A stretch of DNA of 64,000 nt. It comes from Coralliovum pocilloporae (GTDB lineage Bacteria; Pseudomonadota; Alphaproteobacteria; Rhizobiales; Cohaesibacteraceae). The notes under the pieces are model-generated. The model searched no databases, was not told the DNA's origin, and worked only from the letters and a program-made list of their open reading frames with translations. Both the position numbers and the translations under genes were made by a program. The stretch spans positions 2,143,501 to 2,207,500 of the forward strand of contig NZ_CP132542.1 in assembly GCF_030845175.1 (NCBI RefSeq), in the 5' to 3' direction. Positions 8,121 through 16,498 of this stretch are shown here, one piece after another. Within the stretch, counting starts at the first letter, position 1. Every line of letters starts with the position of its first letter.

Positions 8121-9053
8121 CTACTGAAAGCGATCTGCCAGAGTTCTGGACAGGCTGAGCATGGTTGAAAACGGTCCCGGGTTCTGACCAAGCGCATCCG
8201 GGATATCTGCCTGGGAAAGACCGGCACGGCCAAACTGTGAGCGGATGACATCTTCCACCCAGAACCGCTCCTGTGCCTGTCTGAGACTGGCCAGACGATT
8301 ATCCTCATGCAGATAAGCCTCATAACGGTTTACAGCGGAGACCAGATCGTCGAGCCCGTCGCCGCGCATGGCTGAAACCATAATTACCGGTGCTGTCCAA
8401 TCACGATCCGGTCCGTTGAGGGTGAGGGCACCTTCCACATCAGCGCGGGCGCGTCTGGCCTCGGCTTCCATATCCGCCTTGGTGACGCAGATGAGATCTG
8501 GCAATTCCATGACGCCAGCCTTCATGAACTGCAGGGAATCTCCCGACCCGGGCTGAATGCAGAGGGCAACACCATCTGCGGCAAAGGCAATATCAGCCTC
8601 AGACTGGCCGATGCCGACCGATTCAACAATAACCCGGTCATAGACAGCGCGCATCAGCACGATCCCGGCCACGGCATGATCGGAAAGACCACCGAGGCGA
8701 TCCCGAGCGGCCATGGACCGGACGAAAACCTGCCGGTCTTCGGGGTCTGTCTTCAGCCGTGTCCTGTCGCCAAGAAGAGCTCCACGGGTAAAGCGGGATG
8801 AGGGATCGACCGCCAGCACCCCCACCGAGAGGCCGTCCGAGCGCCAGGCCCGCAAAAGCGCATTGGTAAGAGTTGACTTGCCGACCCCAGGTGGACCTGT
8901 GAGGCCGAGAACAAACCCACGGGGATTCTTTGCAGCCTCATCAAGGAGCGTGGCAAGTTCGTTTGTGCCCTGATGAATCTCCACGGCTGTCAGCGCGCGC
9001 GACATGGCCGGTTTGCCACCATTCCGCAAATCATCAAGAGTCGGGATTGTCAT
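8121..9053 (-). CDS. meaB: MeaB/ArgK-family GTPase, methylmalonyl-CoA mutase chaperone
   Basis: G3E-family P-loop GTPase that protects and reloads adenosylcobalamin in methylmalonyl-CoA mutase. Visible motifs: Walker A GPPGVGKST, VESVGIGQSE, the base-recognition motif TKAD, and the C-terminal dimerisation helix region (FWVEDVIRSQFG). From the ATG at 9053 the protein has 310 residues, close to family length. A TTG at 9077 with GGAGG upstream is an alternative start. The mutase itself is not in the window. The gene is convergent with the YgfZ-like gene and follows the flippase gene on the same strand. Confidence 0.92.
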   Translation of the reverse strand: MTIPTLDDLRNGGKPAMSRALTAVEIHQGTNELATLLDEAAKNPRGFVLGLTGPPGVGKSTLTNALLRAWRSDGLSVGVLAVDPSSRFTRGALLGDRTRLKTDPEDRQVFVRSMAARDRLGGLSDHAVAGIVLMRAVYDRVIVESVGIGQSEADIAFAADGVALCIQPGSGDSLQFMKAGVMELPDLICVTKADMEAEARRARADVEGALTLNGPDRDWTAPVIMVSAMRGDGLDDLVSAVNRYEAYLHEDNRLASLRQAQERFWVEDVIRSQFGRAGLSQADIPDALGQNPGPFSTMLSLSRTLADRFQ

Positions 9054-9162
9054 CGCTAGTAAGGTCCTTTGGTACAAGGCCTGAGCCTCCCCAGAAGACC
9101 CGTATAACGATTTTCAATGCGCTTGACGATAGGCCGGATGACCCAGAACCGCCTGATGCGTT

Positions 9163-10554
9163 TCAGTGTGTTGCAGTCCGTTTATTCGCGATCCACATAG
9201 CCAGAACGCGGATGACAAGCGCAATGCTTGAAGCTGCTGCTGCACCAGCCAGGCCATATGGCGGAATCAGTGCCAGATTGAGCAGAAGATTCAGAACCAG
9301 ACTGAAGGCTGCAATATAGGCAAGTGATTTCTGCTGCCCATGTACAAGAAGGATATCCTGCAAAGGGCCGGAGGCGGCCTGAACCAGGAGACCAGCAATG
9401 AGAACAGGGACAAGTGCTGCTCCTGCAACAAAGGACGGACCGAATATCTCGAAGAAATAGGGTGCGATAAGGACAAGAAACACACTGCCGAGGGCTGTGG
9501 GCCAGAAAGCCCGTTTCCGGGCTCTGATAACCAGCTGATGAAAACCTGACTTGTCTTCAGAGGCATAGGCCTCTGACAGCCCCCGCACAGCCGCCAGTGA
9601 TACAGCCTGATGCATAAAGGCGACCAGGCCGACGGTTTTGGCGACAGCGAAATAAAGGCCAACCTCCGCGGGGGACTGGTAGAAACTGATAACCAGAATA
9701 TCCAGATTGATCGACAATACGTAAAAGCTCTGGACAAGAAGTAGAGGGAAGGAGGCCGTAACCCATTCCCTCAGATGATAACTTCGAGCTCCCGGTCCAA
9801 TTTCCCCACGAAGCGCGCGATAGATAAGGGGTGTCTGGAAAGCAAGTGTGATTGTGGCGGCAAGCACAAGTGCTGCTACAGCCAGACCAGCCTGGCCTGG
9901 CAGTTCAAGGCCGAGAACGAGTGCAACGACGATCACGCCGGTCAACAGGGGTCTGAGCACATAGCCTGGCAAAAGCCCGCGCAATGCATGAGATCGACTG
10001 ACAGCCAGGCATTCCTGGATATGGGTCAGCGCCAGAATGGGAACAGCACAGAGCCCGATCAGGACCGGCAGTGGATAATCCGAGGGCAGATAGTCCTGAA
10101 GGCTCCAGATTCCCGAAGCCGCTGCGACACTCAGCGGGATGGAGATCAGCATGGGCAGCACTTGTGCGGTCGTTATAAATCCACGCGCGGATTCCAGATC
10201 ACCAGTCACAATATAACCGGGCAGGAAGCGCTTGACTGACTCATTGAAGCCGATAGCAGCCAGTTGCGCGACAACAGTGGTCAAGATCCAGACAAAGGCG
10301 AAGACACCGAAGGCGGTTGGTTCAAGAAGACGGGCGATCAGGACGTGGAGCAGAAAGACTGCACCGGCGCTAAACACACGGACCATGTAAACGGACAGAG
10401 TGGCAATAGATGTCCGCCTGTCGCCTAGGCCCGCCATGCGACCCAGAAAAGCCGCCAGTCGTTCAGCCTGCGGAACGCGATCGCGTACTGGCACCGTCGG
10501 CAGGGGATCTTTGGTCTTGTCAGAGATGATCGTGGCCTCGTACGTGTCTTTCAA
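9163..10554 (-). CDS. Polysaccharide/oligosaccharide flippase-like membrane protein (MOP superfamily)
   Basis: Integral membrane protein of 463 residues with about 12 hydrophobic segments and the general pattern of Wzx/MurJ-like lipid-linked saccharide exporters: an N-terminal FLLHVLIARLLEPTAFGVFAF segment, written here in part as LIARLLEPTAFGVFAF, followed by regular helices to the C-terminus (ALVIRVLAMWIANKR). A cytosolic N-terminal stretch of about 45 residues precedes the first helix. The neighbours are a MeaB GTPase and a c-di-GMP protein, and there is no glycosyltransferase cluster, so the substrate is unknown; it may be an orphan exopolysaccharide exporter. Confidence 0.82.
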   Translation of the reverse strand: MKDTYEATIISDKTKDPLPTVPVRDRVPQAERLAAFLGRMAGLGDRRTSIATLSVYMVRVFSAGAVFLLHVLIARLLEPTAFGVFAFVWILTTVVAQLAAIGFNESVKRFLPGYIVTGDLESARGFITTAQVLPMLISIPLSVAAASGIWSLQDYLPSDYPLPVLIGLCAVPILALTHIQECLAVSRSHALRGLLPGYVLRPLLTGVIVVALVLGLELPGQAGLAVAALVLAATITLAFQTPLIYRALRGEIGPGARSYHLREWVTASFPLLLVQSFYVLSINLDILVISFYQSPAEVGLYFAVAKTVGLVAFMHQAVSLAAVRGLSEAYASEDKSGFHQLVIRARKRAFWPTALGSVFLVLIAPYFFEIFGPSFVAGAALVPVLIAGLLVQAASGPLQDILLVHGQQKSLAYIAAFSLVLNLLLNLALIPPYGLAGAAAASSIALVIRVLAMWIANKRTATH

Positions 10555-10657
10555 AGGTCTTGAAACAGCTTCAAGGCCATCAGATTTTCCCCCCAGGATT
10601 GACTAAAACAGATTAAGCCAGAGGGAAAGAGATAGATAAAGGATTGATGAGTTGAAG

Positions 10658-12700
10658 TTAACGAATCCGAATCTTCTGAGCCGGCGTGTAGGCCGTTCGA
10701 ATAAGAGCCTCGAATTCAGGACCGGAAACGGCAGGGCTGAAGAGAAAACCCTGATATTCATGGCATCCGCGCTGTTTCAGCCAATCGTGCTGATCGACAG
10801 TTTCCACGCCTTCAGCAATGATCTTCACATCAAGGATGCGAGACATCGAAATAATCAGTTCGGTAATGGCTGCCTTGCTCTGATCGCCAACAAAGGAGCG
10901 GTCGATCTTGATGCAGGAAATTGGATAGTTCTGGATATAGGCCAGATTGGAATAACCGGTCCCGAAATCATCCACAGCCAGACCAATGCCAGCCTTGTGG
11001 AAGGCCTGGAAACTGCCCCGGACAACAGGATTATCGCCAAGCAGAACTGATTCTGTGATCTCGAACTCGAGACCATCGGTATGGCAGTTCGCATGATCGA
11101 CAATAGCAAGAAGGCGTTCTGCCGCGCCGGGTCTGAGGCATTGTTGCCCGGAAATATTGACGGAAACGGTCAGGTTCGGATCAAGCGCCTGCCAGCTTGC
11201 AAGGGATTTGCAGGCCTGTTTCAGAACCCATTCACCCACATCAAGAATCAAGCCTGTCTCTTCCATCAGCGGAATGAAGTCTGCTGGGCTGATCAGGCCC
11301 TCTTCAGGATGACGCCAGCGCAGAAGTGCTTCGGCCCCGACAATCTCTCCTGTCTCAAGAGACAGACGCGGCTGATAGTGAAGTTCCAGTTCATCACGCT
11401 CAAGAACAGTCTGAAGCTGCTTCTCGAGCTGGAACTTGCGTGAAAACCGGCTCGACATCTCGCGACTGAAGACCCGGAACGATCCGCGGCGGTTTCGCTT
11501 GGCTTCATACATGGCGATATCGGCATTCTGAAGCAGCTGGTTGATATCGGTTCCGTTGTCAGGCATGCGGCACAAGCCCATGCTGACGGAGCATCTGACC
11601 GTGTGATGGCTGAGGTCATAAGGCTGATTGAGAGCTCCCTCCAGCCTGTTTATCCAGCTCTCCAGCTGTTCGGCCGTCTGTGGTTCCTCAGTCAGGATTA
11701 TGAACTCATCGCCGCTGAGGCGCGCCAGAAGGTCTTTTGTGTCAGTTGCTTGTCTCAGGCGCTCGGCAAAGGCGATCAGAAGCTCGTCGCCAACCATATG
11801 CCCAAGGGTATCATTGATGGATTTGAACCGGTCGAGGTCAACGAAAATCAGCGTTGCAGACTGCCTGCGTGCCATGATCTGGGCGAAGAGGGTGGGGGCT
11901 TTCTGAAGAAGCTGAGCCCGGTTCGGCAGGCCTGTCAGGGTGTCATGAAAAGCCAGAAAGGCGGCTTTGTCCTGAGCGATCTTGCGGTCTGTCACATCGG
12001 TGGCGCTCATCAGAATAGCCGGGTGTCCGGTCACTGCATCGAATGTGTAGCGCAGATCAATTTCGTGCCAGCGCTCGCCAGCTGATGTATGAACTTCAAC
12101 GACCGTCTGTGTCTCGCGACTGATAGCCAGCTGACTCAGGGCAGATACATAATCCTGTTTGGCCACGAAATGATCGGCCAGGTTTTTCGTATGTTCCGGC
12201 CATGCATCATAGGCAGCCGGGTTGTTGTGCAGTGGAACGCCATCCAGATCATAAAGCGAGACCTGGACGGATGTGTGGAGCAGCGCGTTCAGACTGCGCA
12301 GGTTTTCCGGCTTCTCCTGAGTGCTGCCGGTATCGCCGCAGGCCTGGTTCAACATGGCCATCCGCCCGTCAGGAAGGACGATGCCACTGAACCGGCAGGT
12401 CAGAGACTTGGGTATGCCTTTCGGGAAGATCGTATACTGCTCTGTGGAGGTGCGACCGTTGAGAAAATCATCCCGAAGCTGCTCAAGCTTAATGGCTACG
12501 CGGCTGCTCTGGTCGGAAAAGAAGTTTCTTGAACGAAGTTCATTCAGATCATCTGCTTCCCACAGGAGGAGAGCAGGTTCATTGGCCCAATCGATAATGC
12601 CCTTGTCGATGTCAAAGACCCAGATCGGCAGGGCAACATCCGCCAGGACCGAAAGCCTGTCAGCATAGGACAGAGACGAACCGGTTGGCGATGAGGACAT
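10658..12700 (-). CDS. PAS-GGDEF-EAL cyclic-di-GMP signalling protein
   Basis: Predicted cytosolic 680-residue protein combining two PAS-like sensor regions (about 10-130 and 135-250), a GGDEF diguanylate cyclase domain with ARLSGDEFIIL, and an EAL phosphodiesterase domain with GAEALLRWRHPEEG and DDFGTGYSNL. Both catalytic signatures look intact (SGDEF is an accepted variant), so it could make, break or switch between both. ATG at 12700 has GGAG six bases before it; a TTG 12 bases upstream is rejected because it overlaps that GGAG. No transmembrane segment is seen. A second GGDEF-EAL protein, membrane-bound, occurs at 37857. Confidence 0.93.
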   Translation of the reverse strand: MSSSPTGSSLSYADRLSVLADVALPIWVFDIDKGIIDWANEPALLLWEADDLNELRSRNFFSDQSSRVAIKLEQLRDDFLNGRTSTEQYTIFPKGIPKSLTCRFSGIVLPDGRMAMLNQACGDTGSTQEKPENLRSLNALLHTSVQVSLYDLDGVPLHNNPAAYDAWPEHTKNLADHFVAKQDYVSALSQLAISRETQTVVEVHTSAGERWHEIDLRYTFDAVTGHPAILMSATDVTDRKIAQDKAAFLAFHDTLTGLPNRAQLLQKAPTLFAQIMARRQSATLIFVDLDRFKSINDTLGHMVGDELLIAFAERLRQATDTKDLLARLSGDEFIILTEEPQTAEQLESWINRLEGALNQPYDLSHHTVRCSVSMGLCRMPDNGTDINQLLQNADIAMYEAKRNRRGSFRVFSREMSSRFSRKFQLEKQLQTVLERDELELHYQPRLSLETGEIVGAEALLRWRHPEEGLISPADFIPLMEETGLILDVGEWVLKQACKSLASWQALDPNLTVSVNISGQQCLRPGAAERLLAIVDHANCHTDGLEFEITESVLLGDNPVVRGSFQAFHKAGIGLAVDDFGTGYSNLAYIQNYPISCIKIDRSFVGDQSKAAITELIISMSRILDVKIIAEGVETVDQHDWLKQRGCHEYQGFLFSPAVSGPEFEALIRTAYTPAQKIRIR

Positions 12701-12770
12701 CTTTCGCTCCAACAGAAAAAACTATATGGAACGAGATACCTCATTTATGGTTTCTGTGCGGTTAATGAAA

Positions 12771-12798
12771 CCTCCGAAAGATCCAGGTCTTCCGGAGG
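12771..12798 (-). terminator. Probable terminator of ppdK
   Basis: Arms CCTCCGAAAGA and TCTTCCGGAGG (one mismatch) with a six-base loop lie 17 bases beyond the ppdK stop. On the minus strand the stem is followed by TTTCATT, a weak T-run. Confidence 0.6.
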
Positions 12799-12814
12799 CC
12801 TCTATCTTTATCGA

Positions 12815-15487
12815 TTAGCTCTGGTTCTTGGCCTTCAAAGCGGCCTGGGCGGCAGCCAGACGGGCGATGGGCACACGGAAGGGTGAGCAGGATACATAGT
12901 CAAGACCAACCTCTTCACAGAAGTGGATTGAGCTTGGATCACCACCGTGCTCGCCACAAATGCCGAGTTTGATGTCCGGGCGGGTCTGTCGACCCCGTTC
13001 AACCCCGATACGGACCAGTTCGCCGACACCGTCCTGATCGATGGAGACAAACGGATCCTGCTCCAGAATGCCAGTTCTCTGATAGGCACCGAGGAAAGAT
13101 GCCGCGTCATCCCGGGAGATGCCGAAAGCGGTCTGTGTAAGGTCGTTGGTGCCAAAGGAGAAAAATTCGGCGCTCTCGGCAATCTTGTGAGCCCGCAGGG
13201 CCGCGCGTGGCAGTTCCACCATGGTACCCACCTGATAACTCAGGCTCTCACCGGTTTCTTGCTGGACAGCGTCTGCCATGGCATCAATCCGGGCTTTGAC
13301 CAGATCAAGTTCGGCTTTCATGCCGACCAGCGGCACCATGACCTCCGGAATAACCGGTGCGCCGGTCTTGCGTCCGGCTTCAATGGCAGCCTCAAAGATG
13401 GCTCGGGCCTGCATTTCGGCAATTTCCGGATAGGAAATGGCGAGACGGCAGCCACGATGGCCAAGCATCGGATTGACTTCATGCAGTTCTGCCGTCCGAT
13501 GACGGATCAGCCCGATATCAACACCGAGCGACGTTGCCACATCAGAAATCTCCGCGTCTGTCTTCGGCAGGAATTCATGCAGCGGCGGGTCGAGCAGGCG
13601 GATGGTGACAGGCAGCCCGGCCATGATTTCGAACAGGTCTGTAAAGTCAGCCTTCTGCATCGGCAGAATTTTTGCCAGGGCATCACGGCGATGGTCGTGG
13701 CTTTCCGCCAGAATCATCTCACGGACAGCCAGAATGCGATCCTCGCTGAAGAACATGTGTTCGGTACGGCAGAGGCCGATACCTTCTGCTCCGAAATTAC
13801 GGGCAGTCCGTGCGTCTACAGGCGTGTCCGCGTTGGCCCTTACGCCCATCCGACGCACCTTGTCAGCCCAGCCCATAAGCTGACCGAAGTCGCCTGAAAG
13901 CTCAGGCTGCAGCATTTTGACAGCGCCACGCAGCACTTCGCCGGTAGAGCCGTCGACCGTGATGATATCGCCCTTGGACAGAGTAACCGGGCCGGCCATA
14001 AGGGTTTCAGAGGCTGCATCAATCCGTATGGACCCGGCACCGGAGATGCAGGGTGTTCCCATACCCCGGGCGACTACGGCCGCGTGGCTGGTCATGCCGC
14101 CGCGAGACGTCAGGATAGCTTCGGCTGCATGCATGCCATGGATATCTTCCGGGCTTGTCTCAAGACGCACCAGAACAACCTTGATCCCTTTCTGGGCCAT
14201 GGCTTCCGCATCATCAGAAGAGAAGACAATCTGCCCCGATGCTGCGCCCGGAGAAGCTGGAAGCCCCTTGGCGATCACATCACGCTCTGCATTGGGGTCA
14301 ATGGTCGGATGCAGCAACTGGTCAAGGGCAGCAGGATCAACCCGCTGAATAGCCTCATCTTCGCTGATCAGGCCCTCGGCTGTCATATCCACCGCAATTT
14401 TCAGGGCAGCCTTTGCAGTGCGTTTTCCCGAACGGGTCTGCAGCATCCAGAGCTTGCCATCTTCAATGGTGAACTCCAGATCCTGCATGTCGCGATAATG
14501 GGTCTCAAGCTTGTTGCAGATATCCATGAAAGCGGCGAAGGCTTCCGGCATCAGATTCTCAAGCGATGGCTTGTTGGAGCCCGCGGCAATGCGGGCAACT
14601 TCCGTGATGTCCTGCGGCGTTCTGATGCCTGCGACCACGTCCTCGCCCTGGGCATTGACGAGAAACTCACCATAGAGCTCGTTGTCACCGGTGGACGGAT
14701 TGCGGGTGAAGGCGACGCCGGTTGCCGATGTATCCCCCATATTGCCGAACACCATGGCCTGCACGTTAACCGCAGTGCCCCAGCTGGCAGGGATGTCATG
14801 AAGGCGTCTGTATGTGATGGCGCGCTGGTTCATCCAGGAGGAGAAAACCGCACCAACGGCACCCCAGAGCTGGTCCATCGGGTCCTGAGGGAAGGGCTCT
14901 TCAAGCTCTTCTTCAACGAGGGCCTTGTAACGCTCCACAACCCGCTGCCAGTCATCGGATGTGAGATCTGTGTCCAGGTCGTAGCCGTTCAGATCCTTTT
15001 CTTCGTCCAGGATCATCTCGAAATCATGATGATCCAGTCCGAGAACCACATCGGAGTACATCTGAATGAAACGGCGATAGGAGTCATACGCAAATCTTGG
15101 ATCACCGGAGGCGGTCGCAAGAGCCTGAACAGTCTGATCATTGAGGCCGAGATTCAACACCGTGTCCATCATGCCGGGCATGGACGCACGTGCGCCGGAG
15201 CGGACGGAAACAAGCAGAGGGTCCTGAGCATCGCCGAATCGCTTGCCTGTCAGCCGGGCCATATGCTCAAGCGCCTGAGCCACGTCATCGCGCAAGGTCT
15301 CCGGATAGCTGCGACCATTGTCATAATACCAGGCACAGACATCGGTGGTAATGGTAAAACCGGGTGGAACCGGTAGTCCCAGATTGGACATTTCTGCGAG
15401 GTTGGCGCCTTTGCCACCCAACAGATTGCGCATTGAAGCGGAGCCCTCAGCAAGTCCGTCACCGAACGTGTAGACCCATTTCGTCAT
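12815..15487 (-). CDS. ppdK: Pyruvate, phosphate dikinase
   Basis: Interconverts pyruvate + ATP + Pi with phosphoenolpyruvate + AMP + PPi in the cytosol. The 890-residue protein has an N-terminal nucleotide-grasp domain (GGKGANLAEM near 25), the phosphohistidine swivel with GGMTSHAAV (catalytic His about 468), and a PEP/pyruvate TIM barrel ending in DYVSCSPFRVP with the acid/base Cys near 867. Length is normal. It is a single-gene unit by spacing, bounded by a hairpin downstream. The 328-base region upstream holds no gene other than its promoter and that of the DUF1127 gene. Confidence 0.97.
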   Translation of the reverse strand: MTKWVYTFGDGLAEGSASMRNLLGGKGANLAEMSNLGLPVPPGFTITTDVCAWYYDNGRSYPETLRDDVAQALEHMARLTGKRFGDAQDPLLVSVRSGARASMPGMMDTVLNLGLNDQTVQALATASGDPRFAYDSYRRFIQMYSDVVLGLDHHDFEMILDEEKDLNGYDLDTDLTSDDWQRVVERYKALVEEELEEPFPQDPMDQLWGAVGAVFSSWMNQRAITYRRLHDIPASWGTAVNVQAMVFGNMGDTSATGVAFTRNPSTGDNELYGEFLVNAQGEDVVAGIRTPQDITEVARIAAGSNKPSLENLMPEAFAAFMDICNKLETHYRDMQDLEFTIEDGKLWMLQTRSGKRTAKAALKIAVDMTAEGLISEDEAIQRVDPAALDQLLHPTIDPNAERDVIAKGLPASPGAASGQIVFSSDDAEAMAQKGIKVVLVRLETSPEDIHGMHAAEAILTSRGGMTSHAAVVARGMGTPCISGAGSIRIDAASETLMAGPVTLSKGDIITVDGSTGEVLRGAVKMLQPELSGDFGQLMGWADKVRRMGVRANADTPVDARTARNFGAEGIGLCRTEHMFFSEDRILAVREMILAESHDHRRDALAKILPMQKADFTDLFEIMAGLPVTIRLLDPPLHEFLPKTDAEISDVATSLGVDIGLIRHRTAELHEVNPMLGHRGCRLAISYPEIAEMQARAIFEAAIEAGRKTGAPVIPEVMVPLVGMKAELDLVKARIDAMADAVQQETGESLSYQVGTMVELPRAALRAHKIAESAEFFSFGTNDLTQTAFGISRDDAASFLGAYQRTGILEQDPFVSIDQDGVGELVRIGVERGRQTRPDIKLGICGEHGGDPSSIHFCEEVGLDYVSCSPFRVPIARLAAAQAALKAKNQS

Positions 15488-15815
15488 GTCTCATGCCTTT
15501 TCTGCCCCGTCTGGCCAGTAGGCCCGTGATAGATGGGGCGTCTTTCCCTGGATGTTGCACTGCAAGGTACAGGCACAGTGTGAAGCGCGTTTTGAACCCG
15601 ATTGCAACGATTTTGTGACAGAACATGTCGGTTTTCATCGATTTGTATGAACAGACCTGAACGGGGCCTGATTTGGGAAAGATGCAATCCGGCTAAATTA
15701 TGCATATCAGCTATGCCGCTATTGCATTGGAATTTACGCGCTGGAGCGCCCATATCCGGCACAGCAAAAAACGGGCTCGTGGCACCTGAGTTCCAAAAAG
15801 AGACGGGATCAACCA
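15488..15815. promoter_or_regulatory. Divergent intergenic region ppdK / DUF1127, with small inverted repeat
   Basis: This 328-base stretch has no convincing reading frame. It must contain the promoters of ppdK (left) and of the DUF1127 gene (right). An inverted repeat GCATA-N5-TATGC lies at 15702-15716, about 100 bases before the DUF1127 start, and could be a regulator site; no regulator is identified. Confidence 0.4.
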
Positions 15816-15956
15816 ATGTTGTCAAAATTTCGGAGGACACTGAGCCTCTGGCACAAGAATCGTTCCTCCAGCCGGGAGCTGTCACGCCTGTCGGGTCGTG
15901 ATCTGGATGATCTCGGTTTCATCCCGGGTGACATTTATCGCGGGTGGCGCCGCTAA
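15816..15956 (+). CDS. DUF1127 small protein 1
   Basis: A 46-residue arginine-rich protein, too short for usual length filters. It ends in the DUF1127 pattern RELSRLSGRDLDDLGFIPGD (about residues 20-39). DUF1127 proteins are small, basic, common in alphaproteobacteria, and in studied cases influence RNA turnover, phosphate or stress responses; the function here is unknown. A strong terminator follows at 15984. The start ATG lies after GGGATCAACCA, a weak ribosome site. A second family member lies 243 bases downstream. Confidence 0.8.
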   Translation: MLSKFRRTLSLWHKNRSSSRELSRLSGRDLDDLGFIPGDIYRGWRR

Positions 15957-15983
15957 GCGCAGCCGCCCTGTCATTCTCACAAG

Positions 15984-16016
15984 AAAACCCGCTCTCAGTG
16001 ATGAGGGCGGGTTTTT
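15984..16016 (+). terminator. Intrinsic terminator after DUF1127 gene 1
   Basis: Arms AAAACCCGCTCTC and GAGGGCGGGTTTT (one mismatch) around a six-base loop, ending in a TTTTT run. It separates the two DUF1127 genes into independent transcription units. Confidence 0.9.
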
Positions 16017-16081
16017 GAGTTTTGACCCCAGGAGCTGGAAAATCGAAGGATTTATAATTCTCAAATTATGGATAGGGACCA

Positions 16082-16104
16082 AGCCATGCTTCTGATGCAT
16101 GGCT
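16082..16104. promoter_or_regulatory. Inverted repeat upstream of DUF1127 gene 2
   Basis: Perfect arms AGCCATGC (16082-16089) and GCATGGCT (16097-16104) with a 7-base spacer, about 95 bases before the second DUF1127 start. It may be an operator or a 5' leader hairpin. There is no T-run, so a terminator is unlikely. Confidence 0.45.
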
Positions 16105-16199
16105 GAAGAGCAATAATTGCGCTTCTTCTTGAGAAGTAGCCGGCTTATGTAAAGAGCATCGAAAGCGACACATTCTGACACACAGAAAGGGATGCTCTG

Positions 16200-16355
16200 A
16201 TGTTCTCTAATCTTTATGGTTCTTTCAATCAGTGGCGTAGATACCGCAACACTGTTTCCCAGCTTGAGCGCCTGTCCGGCCATGAGCTGAACGACCTCGG
16301 CATTGTTCGTTCCGACATCAAGTTTCTGGCCAAACGCGCTGTTCGTCAGGGCTGA
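16200..16355 (+). CDS. DUF1127 small protein 2
   Basis: A 51-residue basic protein with the complete DUF1127 pattern: WRRYRNTVSQLERLSGHEL then NDLGIVRSDI, ending KRAVRQG. AAAGGGATGCTCTG precedes the ATG at 16200, giving an AAGGGA ribosome site. It is a paralogue of the gene at 15816 and has its own terminator at 16416-16450. The pair differs at the N-terminus and C-terminus, so they may respond to different conditions. Family function is only partly understood. Confidence 0.85.
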   Translation: MFSNLYGSFNQWRRYRNTVSQLERLSGHELNDLGIVRSDIKFLAKRAVRQG

Positions 16356-16415
16356 TAATCAGAACTGATACCAGATACTTATTACTGCTGTGAGCCTGTC
16401 TCACACCGGTTTGCA

Positions 16416-16450
16416 AAAACCCCGCTTCCTTTTACAGGCAGCGGGGTTTT
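16416..16450. terminator. Bidirectional terminator, DUF1127 gene 2 / flavocytochrome
   Basis: Perfect 11-bp arms AAAACCCCGCT and AGCGGGGTTTT with a 13-base loop; T-runs on both strands. It serves the DUF1127 gene on the plus strand and the reductase on the minus strand. Confidence 0.88.
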
Positions 16451-16498
16451 GTGTTTTATGCATACCAGATCTGGTTACCAGGCAAGAATCGACACGTG

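Noticed and set aside
14084-15376. 430-codon open frame antisense to ppdK
   Set aside because: Shadow of ppdK on the opposite strand with no recognisable domain or ribosome site.
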